NCBI RefSeq assembly: GCF_026745355.1
Contig: NC_079210.1
Coordinates: 28,340,029 to 28,404,028 of the forward strand
From: Beta vulgaris subsp. vulgaris
Lineage: Eukaryota; Streptophyta; Magnoliopsida; Caryophyllales; Amaranthaceae
Reading direction: 5' to 3'
Length of the DNA: 64,000 nt
Made by a program: the position numbers and the translations under genes. Below, one piece after another: positions 10,669-22,140 of the stretch (position 1 is the stretch's first letter; each line of letters opens with the position of its first letter). Under the pieces are notes generated by a model that saw only the letters and a program-made list of their open reading frames with translations, was not told where the DNA came from and did not search any database.

Positions 10669-12324
10669 ATGCCACGTATTCATCGTGCTTTGATTTCTTT
10701 TGATCCCGAGATTGAAAAAACAGAGCGTGCACTAAGGAAACAGAAGAGGTTGGAGCAAATACAAGAGCTACCATATTTTGGTTTGGAGTACATCTTCTCT
10801 GAAGAATCTGACAATAAACCATTAGAGATGGGGGATAACAACAACGAAAAGCCACTACGTGACTACGCAATGTCGAATGCTAGTGGAGCCTCTTCAAGTA
10901 TTGTAAGACCTACTATTTCTCCTAATAATTTTGAGCTTCGCCCTGCCTTAATTCAAATAATTCAACAAGACCAATTTAGTGGCCTAGATGATGAAGACCC
11001 TAATGAACATATAACCACTTTTCTTGAAAAATGCGATACTGTTAAGTTAAATGGAGTGACTGACGATGTTATTCGACTTGGGTTGTTTCCGTTTTCACTT
11101 AAAGATAAAGCTAAAATGTGGTTAAAATCTAATCCACCTAATTCATTTACGACATGGGCTACATTATCTCAAGCTTTTCTTAGTAAATATTTTCCCTCGG
11201 GAAAAACTGCTAAGTTTAGAAATAATAAAACTAGTTTTTTTCAACTTGATGGGGAGTCTTTATATGAAGCATGGGAAAGGTTTAAAGATTTACAACGTAA
11301 ATATCCTCATCATGGTGTTCCTGATTGGTTGCTTGTGCAAACTTTTTATAATGGTCTGAATGAATCTGTTAGGATAACTATAGATACAGCCGCCGGAGGT
11401 GCAATAATGGGTAAAACTACTGAAGTAGCTAATAGGTTACTTGAAGAGATGGCTTCTAATAATTATCATTGGTCTAATAATAGGGGTAAAGCAAAGAATG
11501 CTGCTGGTATGTATGAAGTAGAAGGAATTAACATGTTAAATGCAAAAGTTGACAACTTAGTTAATTTGTTTACTAAAATGAGTAATGTCAATTCTATGTC
11601 TACTACAATGCCATGTAATTTGTGTGGAGGTGCTCATTTAACTGCTGAATGTGCTAATGTGGAGCAAGCTCAATATGTTTCTAATTTTAATAAGCACCCA
11701 CAAAATGATCCCTATTCTAATACTTATAATCCAGGCTGGAGAAACCATCCTAATTTCTCTCGGAGGAATTCAGGCCAAAAAAATGTTAATGTTAATTCAC
11801 AACATCAACCTGGCTTTCATCAAAAACAACCCCAACAAGAAATTAGACCATCATGGGAGTTGGCTACTGAAAAATTAGCTAATGCTACTTCTGAAAGAAT
11901 TGAAAAGTTGGAAACTAAAATTGATCAAATTGCTATTTCTAATAGAAATGTAGAACTTCAACTTGGACAGTTAGCTACTGCCATTAATTCTAGAAATCAA
12001 GGAGCTTTGCCTAGTAAAACTGAAGTTAATCCTAAACAACATTGCAATGCTGTGACTCTTAGAAATGGTAAGGAGTTAAGTAACATAAAAAGTACGATGA
12101 AAGAAAATGAGGTCGCCAATGAAAGTGAAAAAGAGAAGGAGAATTATGAAACTGAAAAAGATCCTGAATTGACACCTTCTCCCCCATTGAGACCTTATGT
12201 TCCCCCTATTCCTTTTCCACAAAGACTTAAACAAACTTACCTCCCTATTCCTTTTCCACAAAGACCTTATGTTCCCCCTATTCCTGTGGCGCAATTCGAT
12301 TACTCTTATGTTGGGCCCAGTTGA
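10669..12324 (+). CDS. Athila-like Gag polyprotein, open frame (551 aa), 3' end fused to foreign DNA
   Basis: Structural protein of a Ty3/gypsy Athila-like retrotransposon; it would assemble the cytoplasmic particle that packages element RNA. The plant retrotransposon gag domain covers about residues 90-230, with FSGLDDEDPNEHI, DAIRL-like and ESLYEAWERFKDL signatures. A CX2CX3HX4C knuckle (CNLCGGAHLTAEC) lies near residues 316-328, followed by an Asn/Gln-rich tail and a Pro-rich segment (PYVPPIPFPQR) that is partly duplicated. The ATG is kept in all three array copies and about 360 bases of leader follow the LTR. The last roughly ten residues (AQFDYSYVGPS) are not gag: the frame runs across the junction with the Tat-like element at about 12,290, so the protease is missing. 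The only uninterrupted gag of the array; whether it is expressed is unknown. Confidence 0.85.
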   Translation: MPRIHRALISFDPEIEKTERALRKQKRLEQIQELPYFGLEYIFSEESDNKPLEMGDNNNEKPLRDYAMSNASGASSSIVRPTISPNNFELRPALIQIIQQDQFSGLDDEDPNEHITTFLEKCDTVKLNGVTDDVIRLGLFPFSLKDKAKMWLKSNPPNSFTTWATLSQAFLSKYFPSGKTAKFRNNKTSFFQLDGESLYEAWERFKDLQRKYPHHGVPDWLLVQTFYNGLNESVRITIDTAAGGAIMGKTTEVANRLLEEMASNNYHWSNNRGKAKNAAGMYEVEGINMLNAKVDNLVNLFTKMSNVNSMSTTMPCNLCGGAHLTAECANVEQAQYVSNFNKHPQNDPYSNTYNPGWRNHPNFSRRNSGQKNVNVNSQHQPGFHQKQPQQEIRPSWELATEKLANATSERIEKLETKIDQIAISNRNVELQLGQLATAINSRNQGALPSKTEVNPKQHCNAVTLRNGKELSNIKSTMKENEVANESEKEKENYETEKDPELTPSPPLRPYVPPIPFPQRLKQTYLPIPFPQRPYVPPIPVAQFDYSYVGPS

Positions 12325-12449
12325 CCTTCATGGCCCGGGATGGTTCCGTTTCCAATGTCGGGCTGGTTATAAGGTTGTTTGGATGCTCCGTTTAACCAGA
12401 AGAGATTTCAGCGCACGTTCTACCATATATATATATACCAGTGGCGAAT

Positions 12450-14078
12450 GGGGAATCCCAATCTTACCTCCCGAGGATGGGCCTAGATTGAGTCGTAGTT
12501 GTGATAAGGGTAATTTCTTTTACCGAATGTGTGGATTTGCTCTTTAACGCTAAAATGTTCACATTTCCTTTGTTTCAGCTCTTGCCTGACATCGACTCGA
12601 TCCTGCAATGGCAAGACACTTTATCGGCAATGCTGCTATGGCCGCATTTATTTTAGCTGAGCTGAATGCGGAGACTATATCTGTACCACCACCTCCAAAG
12701 GTGAGTTACTTCTTTAATAACCATTTCTTTATATCCCGCATTATTCCGATGTTTTGCTTCTTTTTTTTTTCAGGATACTGAGACTAAAAAGACTAAGGGG
12801 CCTCATGTCCGCACCCGAAAGCTGAAGGGAGACGTTGAGAAGATGGAGGCTACCGAGAAGACAGCTCTAAGGTTTCGGAGAAGGCCTCGAAGAAGGCCCC
12901 TTCGGGAGTTTCCTCAGGTAGCAAAAAGAGAGCAGAGGTCGTGACTGAGGACCGGCTGTTAGCTTTTGAGGAGCCTCCTCAAAAGCGGTCTCGAGTTGAT
13001 CAATTTGGGACCAACGTTCCTTTTACCTCTATCACAAGGCCTCAGGAGTTGGCTAGGGTGAAGAGTGTCTTCCAGGCAATCTATACCAATGCTGACGATG
13101 AGGCCCTTCTTAACTTGGGCCATGGGAAGATCAATACCCTTTATGAATCCTGGCTGGAGGTAAGCATTTTATCCCGAGTGTTTGTATTTTATTCCTTTCG
13201 TCCCTTTTTTAGGCGTTTTCTGTTATGTTTGACTTGTTTGTAGACTTCCATTCGCATGACTTCCGTCATTAACCACTGTTCTCAATTTGAGGAGGGTCTT
13301 TTGACACTTGCTAAGGAGGTTGAAAGCCTGAAGAAGCAGGTTACTGATCACGAGGCTGAGATCCTTAAGCTCAATACCGAGCTCGATTCTCAAAAGGAAA
13401 CTTTTGAGAAGGCCTTCAAGGCCGTGAACGAGGTGTATGGGCTGGAAACCAACACAAAGGTTCTTAATGACCTCAACGCTCCTATTGTTGAGAAAAATGC
13501 TAAGTAGAAGGAGCTTGACGAGCTGAAAGTCAAGCTCTCTGGTGCTGAAAAGAAGGTCAAGAGCTTGAAGCATAAGCTGGAAAAGGCTCGTTCCCGAGAG
13601 TCGGATCTTCAGGTGGGGCCCAAAGAGTTTTTGGATGGATGGAAGCGGTCCCTAGAGGGGTTGGCTTTTCTTGGCAAGATGGCTACCAACTCCTACCGCA
13701 TGGCTGTTAGGGAGACCAAAGAACGCCTCAAGGGAATACTTCCTGGTCCCGACTCGTCTTTAAATTGGAACGATGTCGAGGCTGAGTTCGACCTTCACGT
13801 TGCTGAGGAGCAGAGGAGGGAAGCTGAGAATAAGGCAGCTGCTAAGAAGAAGGATGCGACCCAAACCTCTGCTTCTAAAGCCCCTGAAGCTTCCATTCAG
13901 CCTGCTATTATGGAGCAGCAAAACCCTCAGACGTCAACCTCTAATGCTGCTACCCCGAGCCCTACCGTTCCTCCTGAAGGGGTTGATCCTGAGGTTCATC
14001 TCTCAGGGAAAAGCTCCTGAGAATGAAGATGGTACGGGTAGTATCAACAGTTCTCCCGAGAAGGCCGCGACTCTCTAG
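12450..14078 (+). pseudogene. Spliced antisense ORF of the Tat-like element (coiled-coil, gypsy-type transposase-like)
   Basis: On the strand opposite to gag-pol. Introns with GT-AG ends can be read: acceptor at 12,577-12,578, intron 12,701-12,773 and intron 13,160-13,243 (GAG/GTAAGC, TTTGTAG/ACT). Exons are 12,579-12,700, 12,774-13,159 and 13,244-14,018 or 14,078. The protein has a basic Lys/Arg stretch with KKRAEVV, then LLAFEEPPQKRSRVD, then a long coiled coil (EEGLLTLAKEVESLKKQV onward) and a Ser/Thr/Pro-rich tail. Breaks: one base missing near 12,870, a TAG at 13,505-13,507 (AKSTOPKELDE), and a shift near 14,005. It resembles the extra ORFs reported for plant Tat elements and the Pfam family for putative gypsy-type transposon proteins; function unknown. 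Confidence 0.6.
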
Positions 14079-14492
14079 ATATTCTTTAATTTACTTCTTC
14101 TATACTTAGATTTTAGACTCAGGGAGTTCTGTTCCCTGAAGTATTTTAGGGTGTACTTCGTTTGTTTTGGTTTAGTGATATTTAGCTCGTTGAATGAAAT
14201 TATGTCGTGCTTGATATTATTCGTCGCAACTAACAAAGATCAATGATGACGGAAACCATTTTTTCATTAATGATTGTAATAATGTCGAACTCTAATAAGG
14301 TACTGCACTTTGCACCGAGTTGTGACGGATAATATAAACTGATGGCTCAAGTGTGGCCAAGTTTTCAAAATATCGCGCCAACTCTAATAGGGAGTCGCAG
14401 GTACCCCGAGTGTGTTTACATGCTGAACATAAACGGTGGCCAAGTTACATTACTGTTGTTTAGCCGAAGTATCGTTTCAGATTGTCCGCGTC

Positions 14493-15681
14493 CTAGGGCA
14501 TGGTTAGAGGTGTTCCGTCTGGTGTTTCTAGTCGGTAGGTTCCCGGCTTGATTACCTCTGTGACCTTGTATGGTCCATCCCACTTCGGCCCGAGCTTACC
14601 CTTCATATGTGCTAGTCCCATGGCCTCGACCTTTTGGACAACCCAGTCGCCCACATGGATGGGTCTGGCCCTTACCTTGATGTTGATTTGTCTGGTCACC
14701 CTTTGCTTGTCACGAATGGATCTGATCAGGGCATTGTCTCTGGATTCCGGTAGGAGGTCAAGCCCTTTAATCTTCTTCATTCTTTTCATGCTCGTAGAAT
14801 GTCATCCTCAGGGACGGTATACCAACTTCATCTGGTAGGACAGCCTTGCTGCCGTAGATTAGGCTGAAGGGCGACTGTCTTGTAGCTTCCTTCATAGTGG
14901 TTCTAGCTGACCATAGGACTTTTGGGCGATCATCAATCGAGGACCCCTTGGCCCCCTCCAGTGATTTTTTTATCCCATTGAGCACTACTGTGTTTGCGGC
15001 CTCTGCTTGGCCATTTATCTGTGGCCGGGAAACTGCCGAGAACATGGTCTGAATCCCGAACCTAGAACGATACTCCTGCGTTGTCCCATTGTTAAATTGA
15101 CTTTCGTTGTCAAAACGACAAATGATGTTTTTCCATATGAAGTTATGGACTTGCTTGTCGGTGATGGACGCGAGTGGTTCTGCTTCTACCCATTTGGTGA
15201 AATAATCGATGGCCACAAGCAAAAATCTCCTCTGCCCCCAGGCTGCGGGAAAGGGCCCTATCAAATCCATCCCCCATCTGTCAAAGGGTAAAACGGCTTG
15301 TATAGTTGTTAAGGGATTTGTTGGGGCCCGGGGGAATGTCACCATAGAGTTGACAGTTAGGGCACTTCTTCACCAGTTCAGCATCATCTGCTTTGAGGGT
15401 TGGCCAGTAGTACCCGACCCTCAAAGCTTCCCCGGCTATGGTCCTCGCCCCTTGATGGCTTAGGCACCCTCGTGAATTTCCGGAAGAATGTAATTGCCTT
15501 TGAAGGACGTGACACACTTTAATAAGGGGTGGGTGTACGACTTCTTATACAAGTTTGCTTCATGCCAAATGAACCTCCCCGACTTGTTTTTTAGGGCACC
15601 CGCTTCCTTTTCCTCTGGTGGTAGTATGTTGTCCCGTATGAAACTTATGATCTCCTCCATCCAGGTATCCGTTCTTTTCAA
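14493..15681 (-). pseudogene. Tat-like integrase remnant
   Basis: Integrase inserts element cDNA into the chromosome. From right to left: an N-terminal zinc-binding part in two frames (HEGA, then LSHQGARTIAGEA, CPNCQLYG), the catalytic core at 15,345-14,767 (first Asp in WGMDLIGPF, second in DNESQF, Glu in INGQAEAAN), and a C-terminal segment at 14,789-14,493 (GDWVVQKVEAMG, KLGPKWDGPYKV). Between NIICRF and DNESQF the residues normally present before the second Asp are missing, so the core is shortened. Frameshifts near 15,470-15,500 and 14,770-14,790 complete the inactivation. The frames join colinearly with RNase H to the right. Confidence 0.8.
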
Positions 15682-15837
15682 GATGTGTACTTGGAGGGAG
15701 TTGATGCTCGGTTTTTCTAAGACTTCCTAGATAATGGTTCGGGGTGTAAGTCCATCTGCCGAGCTTGCCATACGAGCCAATGCATCTGCTTGTTGATTCT
15801 CTGATCTCAGGAACTGATGAATGTTAAATTAAGAGAG

Positions 15838-16392
15838 CTATTTGATGAGATCTCGGGTCTTTTTGAGGTACATCCTAATATTATCCTCCTTGGCCTCGTA
15901 CTCCCCCAAGACCTGCCCCACTATGAGCTGTGAATCAGACTTGGCCGTTACAGCCTGAGCTCCTATTTTGATACAGATCTGGAGACCAAGGATCAGGGCT
16001 TCATATTCCGCCTCAGTGTTTGAGGCTAGGAAGTCGAATTTTACTACGTATTCCAACTTATCCCCGAGTGGAGGTATTATCACTAGCCCAGCACCGCTTC
16101 CTGACTTGGTGGCGGAACCATCTACTTGCAGTTCCCATGATTTTGTTTCTTCGTTGTCTATAGGCCGAGAGCTGTATTCATTGATACAATCTGCCAAGGC
16201 CTAAGCCTTGATTGCAAGCTGATCTGCCCACTCCGTTAACCGCGTGGAGTGGTTTCAACTTTCAATCATTTTCCTAATCGGCTGTCCGGTGAGGACCTTT
16301 ATGGGGTGTGCTTGGAAGTAGGGCTTCAGCTTCCTACTTGCCATCACCAGTGCAAAAACTACCTTCTCTATTTGGTTATATCGAGCTTCCGC
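15838..16392 (-). pseudogene. Tat-like RNase H remnant (5' part cut by the CACTA insertion)
   Basis: RNase H degrades the RNA of the RNA-DNA hybrid. The 15,838-16,197 frame shows the acidic residues in LQVDGSATKSGSGAG, SNTEAEYEALILGL and AKSDSQLIVGQ, the pattern of the archaeal-type RNase H carried by Tat elements. The stretch 16,200-16,392 continues upstream with YNQIEKVVFALVMASRKL and PYFQAHPIKVLTGQP, the classical gypsy RNase H/connection region. The CACTA element entered at 16,393; the coding region resumes at 23,222 on the other side. A stop separates the two RNase H parts near 16,200. Confidence 0.75.
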
Positions 16393-16414
16393 CACTACTA
16401 CATAATTAGCTTTA

Positions 16415-16810
16415 AGTAACACCCAAAAAGTGTTACATAAAGTGTTTAAAGTGTAACATTAGATAATAGGTAACACTTTTTTGGGTGTTACATCTGCCCG
16501 TGTTACCTATGATATCAGGTAACACTTTTGATCGCCTATAGCAATACTTAAATAAATGTTACTTTAGATTCGCTTATGCAACACTTTTAATACCTATTGT
16601 TACACTTTTAAAATGTTACCCTAAATTTATTATGTAACACTTTTCATATTATTAGTAACATATTATAGTGTTACTATAACCTATAGTAACACTTTATCAA
16701 ACATTACGTATCACTTTTTTCCTATTTTAAGTAGCATCTCTTGTGTTATTAGGTAACACTTTCTTGTCATATTCTATAGCACGTTCTAGGCGATAATAAC
16801 ACTTTTTTTA
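16415..16810. repeat. CACTA subterminal repeats, left end
   Basis: More than fifteen copies of GTAACAC / GTGTTAC and close variants in both orientations within 400 bases, for example GTAACACTTTTTTGGGTGTTAC near 16,471-16,492. Such motifs are the expected binding sites of a TNPA-like protein. Confidence 0.75.
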
Positions 16811-17075
16811 TTAGGAAATATGTGTATAGATATATAGAAATTAAAATTAATATATGAATGGACAATTATATTATAACAATTATCGAATTTTGTACACCTA
16901 TTAGTGCTACTTCCATAGAAAATAAATTGAAAAATAATATATGTTCAATCTAAAATCAAAATCATCCCAACAAGAATGTATTCATATGGTAATCTAAAAG
17001 TAGATCTAAGAGTCATATATCTGTACTCCATCTGATACTCCATCTGTTTTCATCTCGCCATATGCATCCATTTTC

Positions 17076-17460
17076 CTAGCGGCCTCGATGTGATGTGTTG
17101 CTACTCCAATTCGTCATTTTGATTCCCTTGATCCTGTAATAAAAAAATATTAAGATGAAATCTTCAACAACAATATTATAGAGATGCTTGTTAATTGTGT
17201 TTGAGAAGTAGAGAAGCCTACGAATTATCTTATCCTTCTCTGGATCACTAGTGCCTTCATGAAGATACTTTGTAATATCATGAATAGTGGACACATTTTC
17301 AAGTGAATGACACAAATCAGCAAACATCCTTGGTTCAAGTTGTTGCTCAAACGTTTTCATTACTTCTCTAACAATGTCCTTCACAATTTGGTCTTTATAT
17401 GATTGGAAACTCATCTTTGCACATAGTTGGTCCTCTAGTTCGCTTTCCTTTCGGAGGTGC
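17076..17460 (-). pseudogene. Exon-like ORF inside the CACTA element
   Basis: On the minus strand an acceptor-like TGTGTAG precedes an open stretch that continues through MSFQSYKDQIVKDIVREVM, then EQQLEPRMFADLCHSLENV, to about 17,225, where it runs into AT-rich DNA. It is Lys/Glu-rich and probably helical. Position and composition would suit the C-terminal part of a CACTA-encoded protein, but I do not recognise it. No ATG/stop pair makes a complete gene. Confidence 0.25.
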
Positions 17461-17469
17461 TACACAAAA

Positions 17470-20400
17470 GTTGACAGAAAAATATAATTGAAAACATGCC
17501 ATGACTAATTACATTTCTCTGTTTTTAAGTGGAACATATTGACTACTAGTCATATGTGTCCAATGTGTCCTAACTAGTCATACACAACATTAATGTACTA
17601 TTCTAGAGAATGATTGAAAGTGCAATTTGGGGAAAGAAGCTCCAGTGAGTAATCCAATCTCAATTTTATGTATATGGATCATGTGATACAATACCCGGAA
17701 GTCAGAGCTTTTTCACATTGCTTTGAGATTAAGGAATAACGACGAAGATTAGATAGAAAGAACAAATGGGTAGATGGAAGTGGATCCCAATTGTAGAGAA
17801 AAAATAGAGAGAAAAACTAACCAAAAACACATCACTTAGCTTTGGGAGAGGGAGTAGTCACCACTCACCAACTTATTACTATCATTAAGCACCAAAGCTA
17901 ATTTGTCATCAGGAACTATGAAGTTCCTTAAAAATGTCCCAAAATATCAGAACTCAGAAGCAATAGATTGGTTGTAGATCTTCTGTAGTTAGAGGATGTT
18001 TCTAACAAAAATTATTCACCAGCAGGCCACAATTTGACATCAGGATTATATCTTGGCTCTATCTTTCCCAATATATCTGAACTATGCTATACATAACTTT
18101 CTTGATCCTGTCATCTCCAAATAGAAAGAGTTTTAAACCATCAGCAACCAGTGCCAGGGTACAACATATTACACTGTCTATACAACGCAAATTTAGTCTC
18201 AACTTCAGATCTCAGTTCAATATTAGTGGTTATCGGCAAGATTTTGATCCTCCGCAATGGCCAAACAACACCCCACGATCCTCATTTTTACTCCCCAAAG
18301 ATAATTATTAAGAAAAACAACGGCAAACTTACAAACAATCTAGTTGAGCTCCTCTGTTAGTGGGTCTCAAGGAGTTCTAGACATATACCTTAACCCTAAC
18401 CAGATAAGACTTAGTTAGAAAAGCGCAAAAAAAAATGAGAGGAATTTCTTCAAAGTAGATAATACACTTGTTAAAACACTTGGCAGTGGGAGAATTGCAA
18501 TAAGTTAACGAAATATTGCAGCAATTGCTCAAGCTAGAGTGTCATATCATGATTTTAGCTTAATATCTAGGTTTAGGGAGGAATCATGGATTGCATACTG
18601 CCCCTTGAATTTCTCTCGTGTGTCAATCACACTCTCAAGTCTCATCTTCTATTTTTCAGCTAGAAAGAATTTTGCTCAGGGTGAGATTACATTTCAGTAA
18701 AAACCCTCATATTGGAGTTAGGCGTGACTAAGGTTAGAGGTTGTTTCTTTATTAGACTCCCGAATCAGATAGCATAATTCAGGGACTTCAGAACTTATTT
18801 GTCTATCTCCTGTTATGACCACATTACAATAACACTGTCCTCTTTCTTTGTTCCACTTATCAGGTATATTCGAAAAGCCAATGTCGCGTTTAAAATATAG
18901 ACATATATGTCAATACCATACTAGAAAATCTCAACACTTGTAACAATCTGTAAAACCACAGACTAGATAACAGATTATGAATGCAATAAAGATGTAGAAA
19001 AACTGCTATAAAAAAAAAGAAAGAAAGAATAAACATCTCTAGCTAATTTAGCAATCATAATGCAGACATGAACAAATCCAGTACTTAAAATATTTGGGGT
19101 AAAGGCTCCCCAAAAGATACGAGGATAATCTGATCTCTGGAAAATAAATTTATGGTGTAGAAACAGCCAAGTAGTCTACCTTAAGAACCAGAAACAAACA
19201 ATGTGTGCCCTTGTCACCTAAACTTCTGGTTTATGAAACTACAACTAATTAGTTACTAAGATAACTAAAGTTTTGATGCCGGTCAACTTAGGTATCTTAG
19301 GATAGGGAAACAACATCCACGATAGCTAAGATAACAAGGTATGATTCCTAATTTTATTTAGTTACTCAGCTATGTATAGAACTTTGTGTAAATGTCTTAG
19401 TTATTATGATTGTCAATGATAGCTAACATAGCTAGGGTGTAGAAATGCCAACTCAAAAGTAACAATATAAGTCTATAATGAAACTAAGATGTGATGCAGT
19501 TGTATTCTCCAAATAAAACTAACTAGTTGTTGATTCCTTTATTTGGAAGCTACGGTTTCCCACTCCTCACAGATTAACTTAGGTGCAAGATAAGATCATA
19601 TTTAACAAACACCAGAATTTTGACTCGGTTTGCTTAAGTGATTGGTTCTTCACTATATGATTATCCAAGCAAATAAACAGAAAGAGAACAGGTTGAGACT
19701 AAGAGATAGCAAAGCATGTCACCAAAGAACCGTCCTTAGCCTAGAAAGTCGCCAACCTATTAATTAGAATTTTCATATCAGCTTGTTTGTGGCAATCACA
19801 TTATTCTACATTCAGAAAAAATTATTCGAAAAAAATATATAATGAGACTAGAAAACATATATATTTTCACGAGAAGATCGATATAGTTCTGTTGAAGATT
19901 CATTCTGATATTCTACTACAAGGCTGCAATCTAATACATATAATCTCACAAATGCCACACTTACAACAGTTAAACATAAATTGAATGAAACATAAAGAAG
20001 CAATGTTGTAACTGAACGCTAAGAAGATATTCATTATTGAAAAGAAGTTAAACACCAAATTGAATTGAGCTTCACCTGAATGCTGCCTATAATTCCCTGG
20101 AAATGCAGCCCTAGATTTGACCACAACATTTAGAAAATTCAGATTTTCTGCCCAATTAAATAAGATTACTAGAATTTAAGAAGCCATATATGCTCACATT
20201 TTCTAAACCCTAGAATAAAAAAGCCACAAATCAATTAAGGGGTTGTAAAGCTTGTTAAATCGAAACCCTAAAATTGGATTAGAAGATCACCGAAAACCTT
20301 ATGAATGAAATTGAATTTGAATAATACCTTATTTCCAGATCAAGCCCTATAAATCAGTAGAGTGAACAACAAATTCGAATTAGCGTGAGCAGTGAATTGA

Positions 20401-20530
20401 ACCCTGGAACCATACCAATGGTCAAGTCGAGCTCGCTATGCCTTTGTTGGAGGACAGCAGCGGCAAAGATCCAGAGCAATAGAAGGGAGATGATAGAGAT
20501 CGAGACTAAGAGGGGAAGAAAGAGAAAGAG
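17470..20530. other. Unassigned interior of the CACTA element
   Basis: About 3 kb of AT-rich DNA with no ORF I can defend. Exon-like islands on the minus strand with donor-like ends (near 20,090-20,140) and a C/T-rich leader-like segment (20,440-20,530 read on the minus strand) hint at a former multi-exon transcription unit running right to left. Confidence 0.4.
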
Positions 20531-20656
20531 AACTTAGGGGGCATTTGGTTCGTTGAGAGGAAAGGGAAAGGGTATGAGAAAGGGTTACAAGAGGAATGGA
20601 AAGGGTTTCCCTTTGATTAAAAATGTTATTTGGTTAGGAACATCAAAGAAAATAGA

Positions 20657-20697
20657 AAATTATTATTATTATTTAATAATAATAATAGTAACAATAG

Positions 20698-20728
<31 letters not shown>

Positions 20729-20966
20729 AATTAATAATAAAAATAAAAATAAATAATAATAACAATAATAACAATAATAATATATAATAATAATAATAAA
20801 TAATAATAATTAAATAATAATAATAATAATATATCGTAATAATAAATAATAAATAATAATAATTATTAAATAATAGTAATAATAAATAAATAAATAATAA
20901 TAGTAATAATAATTATAATAGTAATAGTAAAAATAATAATAATAATAATAAAATAATAAAAATGAA

Positions 20967-21064
<98 letters not shown>
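20657..21064. repeat. (TAA)n microsatellite, imperfect
   Basis: About 400 bases of TAA/AAT repeats with interruptions (AATAGTAA, AAATAAATAAA). Long Leu, Ile and Tyr homopolymer reading frames across it are artefacts. Confidence 0.9.
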
Positions 21065-21065
<1 letters not shown>

Positions 21066-21230
21066 GGTTTTTTGACCAAATACCCCCGACAAATCAAAAA
21101 ATTCACAATATACCCTCAATGTTTCAACAATTCACCGTATACCCTTCAGTTTTCGAAAACGTGCAGTAGATACCCTTTTCCTAACTTCCGTTAAGTCACG
21201 GTTAGCTTTATTTACGATTTTACCATCATT

Positions 21231-21330
21231 AAACCCTAACCCTAATCTAACCTAACCCTAATCCTAATCTAACCCTAATCCTTACTCTAATCCTTCCCCT
21301 AAACCCAAACCCAAACCCTAACCCTAACTC
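21231..21330. repeat. Telomere-like CCCTAA repeats, left arm
   Basis: Degenerate array of AACCCTAACCCTAATCTAACC type. It mirrors the TTAGGG-type array at 22,035-22,140 as part of the element's inverted arms. Confidence 0.8.
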
Positions 21331-22034
21331 TTTGGCAGCCCCACCCCCTCCCTTTCACCCCACCCCACCCCAGCCCCTACCCTTCCCCCTCCCCCACCGC
21401 CGGCCTTCCCCAGCCCCTACCCTTCCCCCCTCCCCCACCGTCGACCTCCCCCATCGTCGGCCTTACCTATTCCTTGCGCCTCCGTCACCGCCGGCCTCCC
21501 CTCCCCCTTCGTCTTCGAACAACAACCACCCCTCATCCTCCCTTTCGAACACCAAGCCCCCACCCCTCCCCTTCGAACACCGGAGAGACAGAGAGAAAAA
21601 TGCGACAAAGGAGGGAGCGAAAAACGCGACTGCAGCTCCGACAAGCAGAGGAGAGAGAAAACTTCGTGTTTGGTGTTAATTGCGACCCGACAAGCAGAGC
21701 TCCGACTGCGTTTGGTGTTCGAAAACAGAGGACAGAGGGAGGGGGAGAGGGAAGGGAGCGGTGGGGGTTTTGGTGTTCGAAAACACTTCGCGGGGGGAGA
21801 GGGAAGGGAGGGGAGGGGGTGGGTGGTTGCGGTAGAGGAGGGGTGGGGGTTGCGGCAGAGGGAGGGGAGGGGAGAGGAGGGGGTTGTGGTAGAGGGAGGG
21901 GACGGGGTGGAGTGGACGGGAGGAGGAGAGGGGTGGAGTTGCGACGGAGGGAGGGAGGGGTTGGGGCTGCGGCGGGGGGGGGGTGGAGGTTGCGACAGAA
22001 GGAGGGTGGGTGGGGGGATGGTGGAGGAGGAGGG

Positions 22035-22140
22035 GGTTAGGTTGGGCTGGGTTGGGCTTAGGATTAAGGGTTAGGGTTTTGATTTTAGGGTTAGTAATTA
22101 GATTAGGGTTAGGGATTAGGTTTAGATTTTAGGGTTAGGA
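22035..22140. repeat. Telomere-like TTAGGG repeats, right arm
   Basis: Degenerate TTAGGG/TTAGGGTT units (for example GGGTTAGGGTTTTGATTTTA near 22,068-22,087), inverted relative to the left arm. Confidence 0.8.

Noticed and set aside
20810..21119. Long poly-Leu/poly-Ile reading frames on the minus strand
   Set aside because: They are translations of a TAA microsatellite.
21332..22074. Pro-rich and Arg/Gly-rich frames of 70-190 codons
   Set aside because: They run through the low-complexity GC core of a Mutator-like element; several frames on both strands are equally open and none has a domain.
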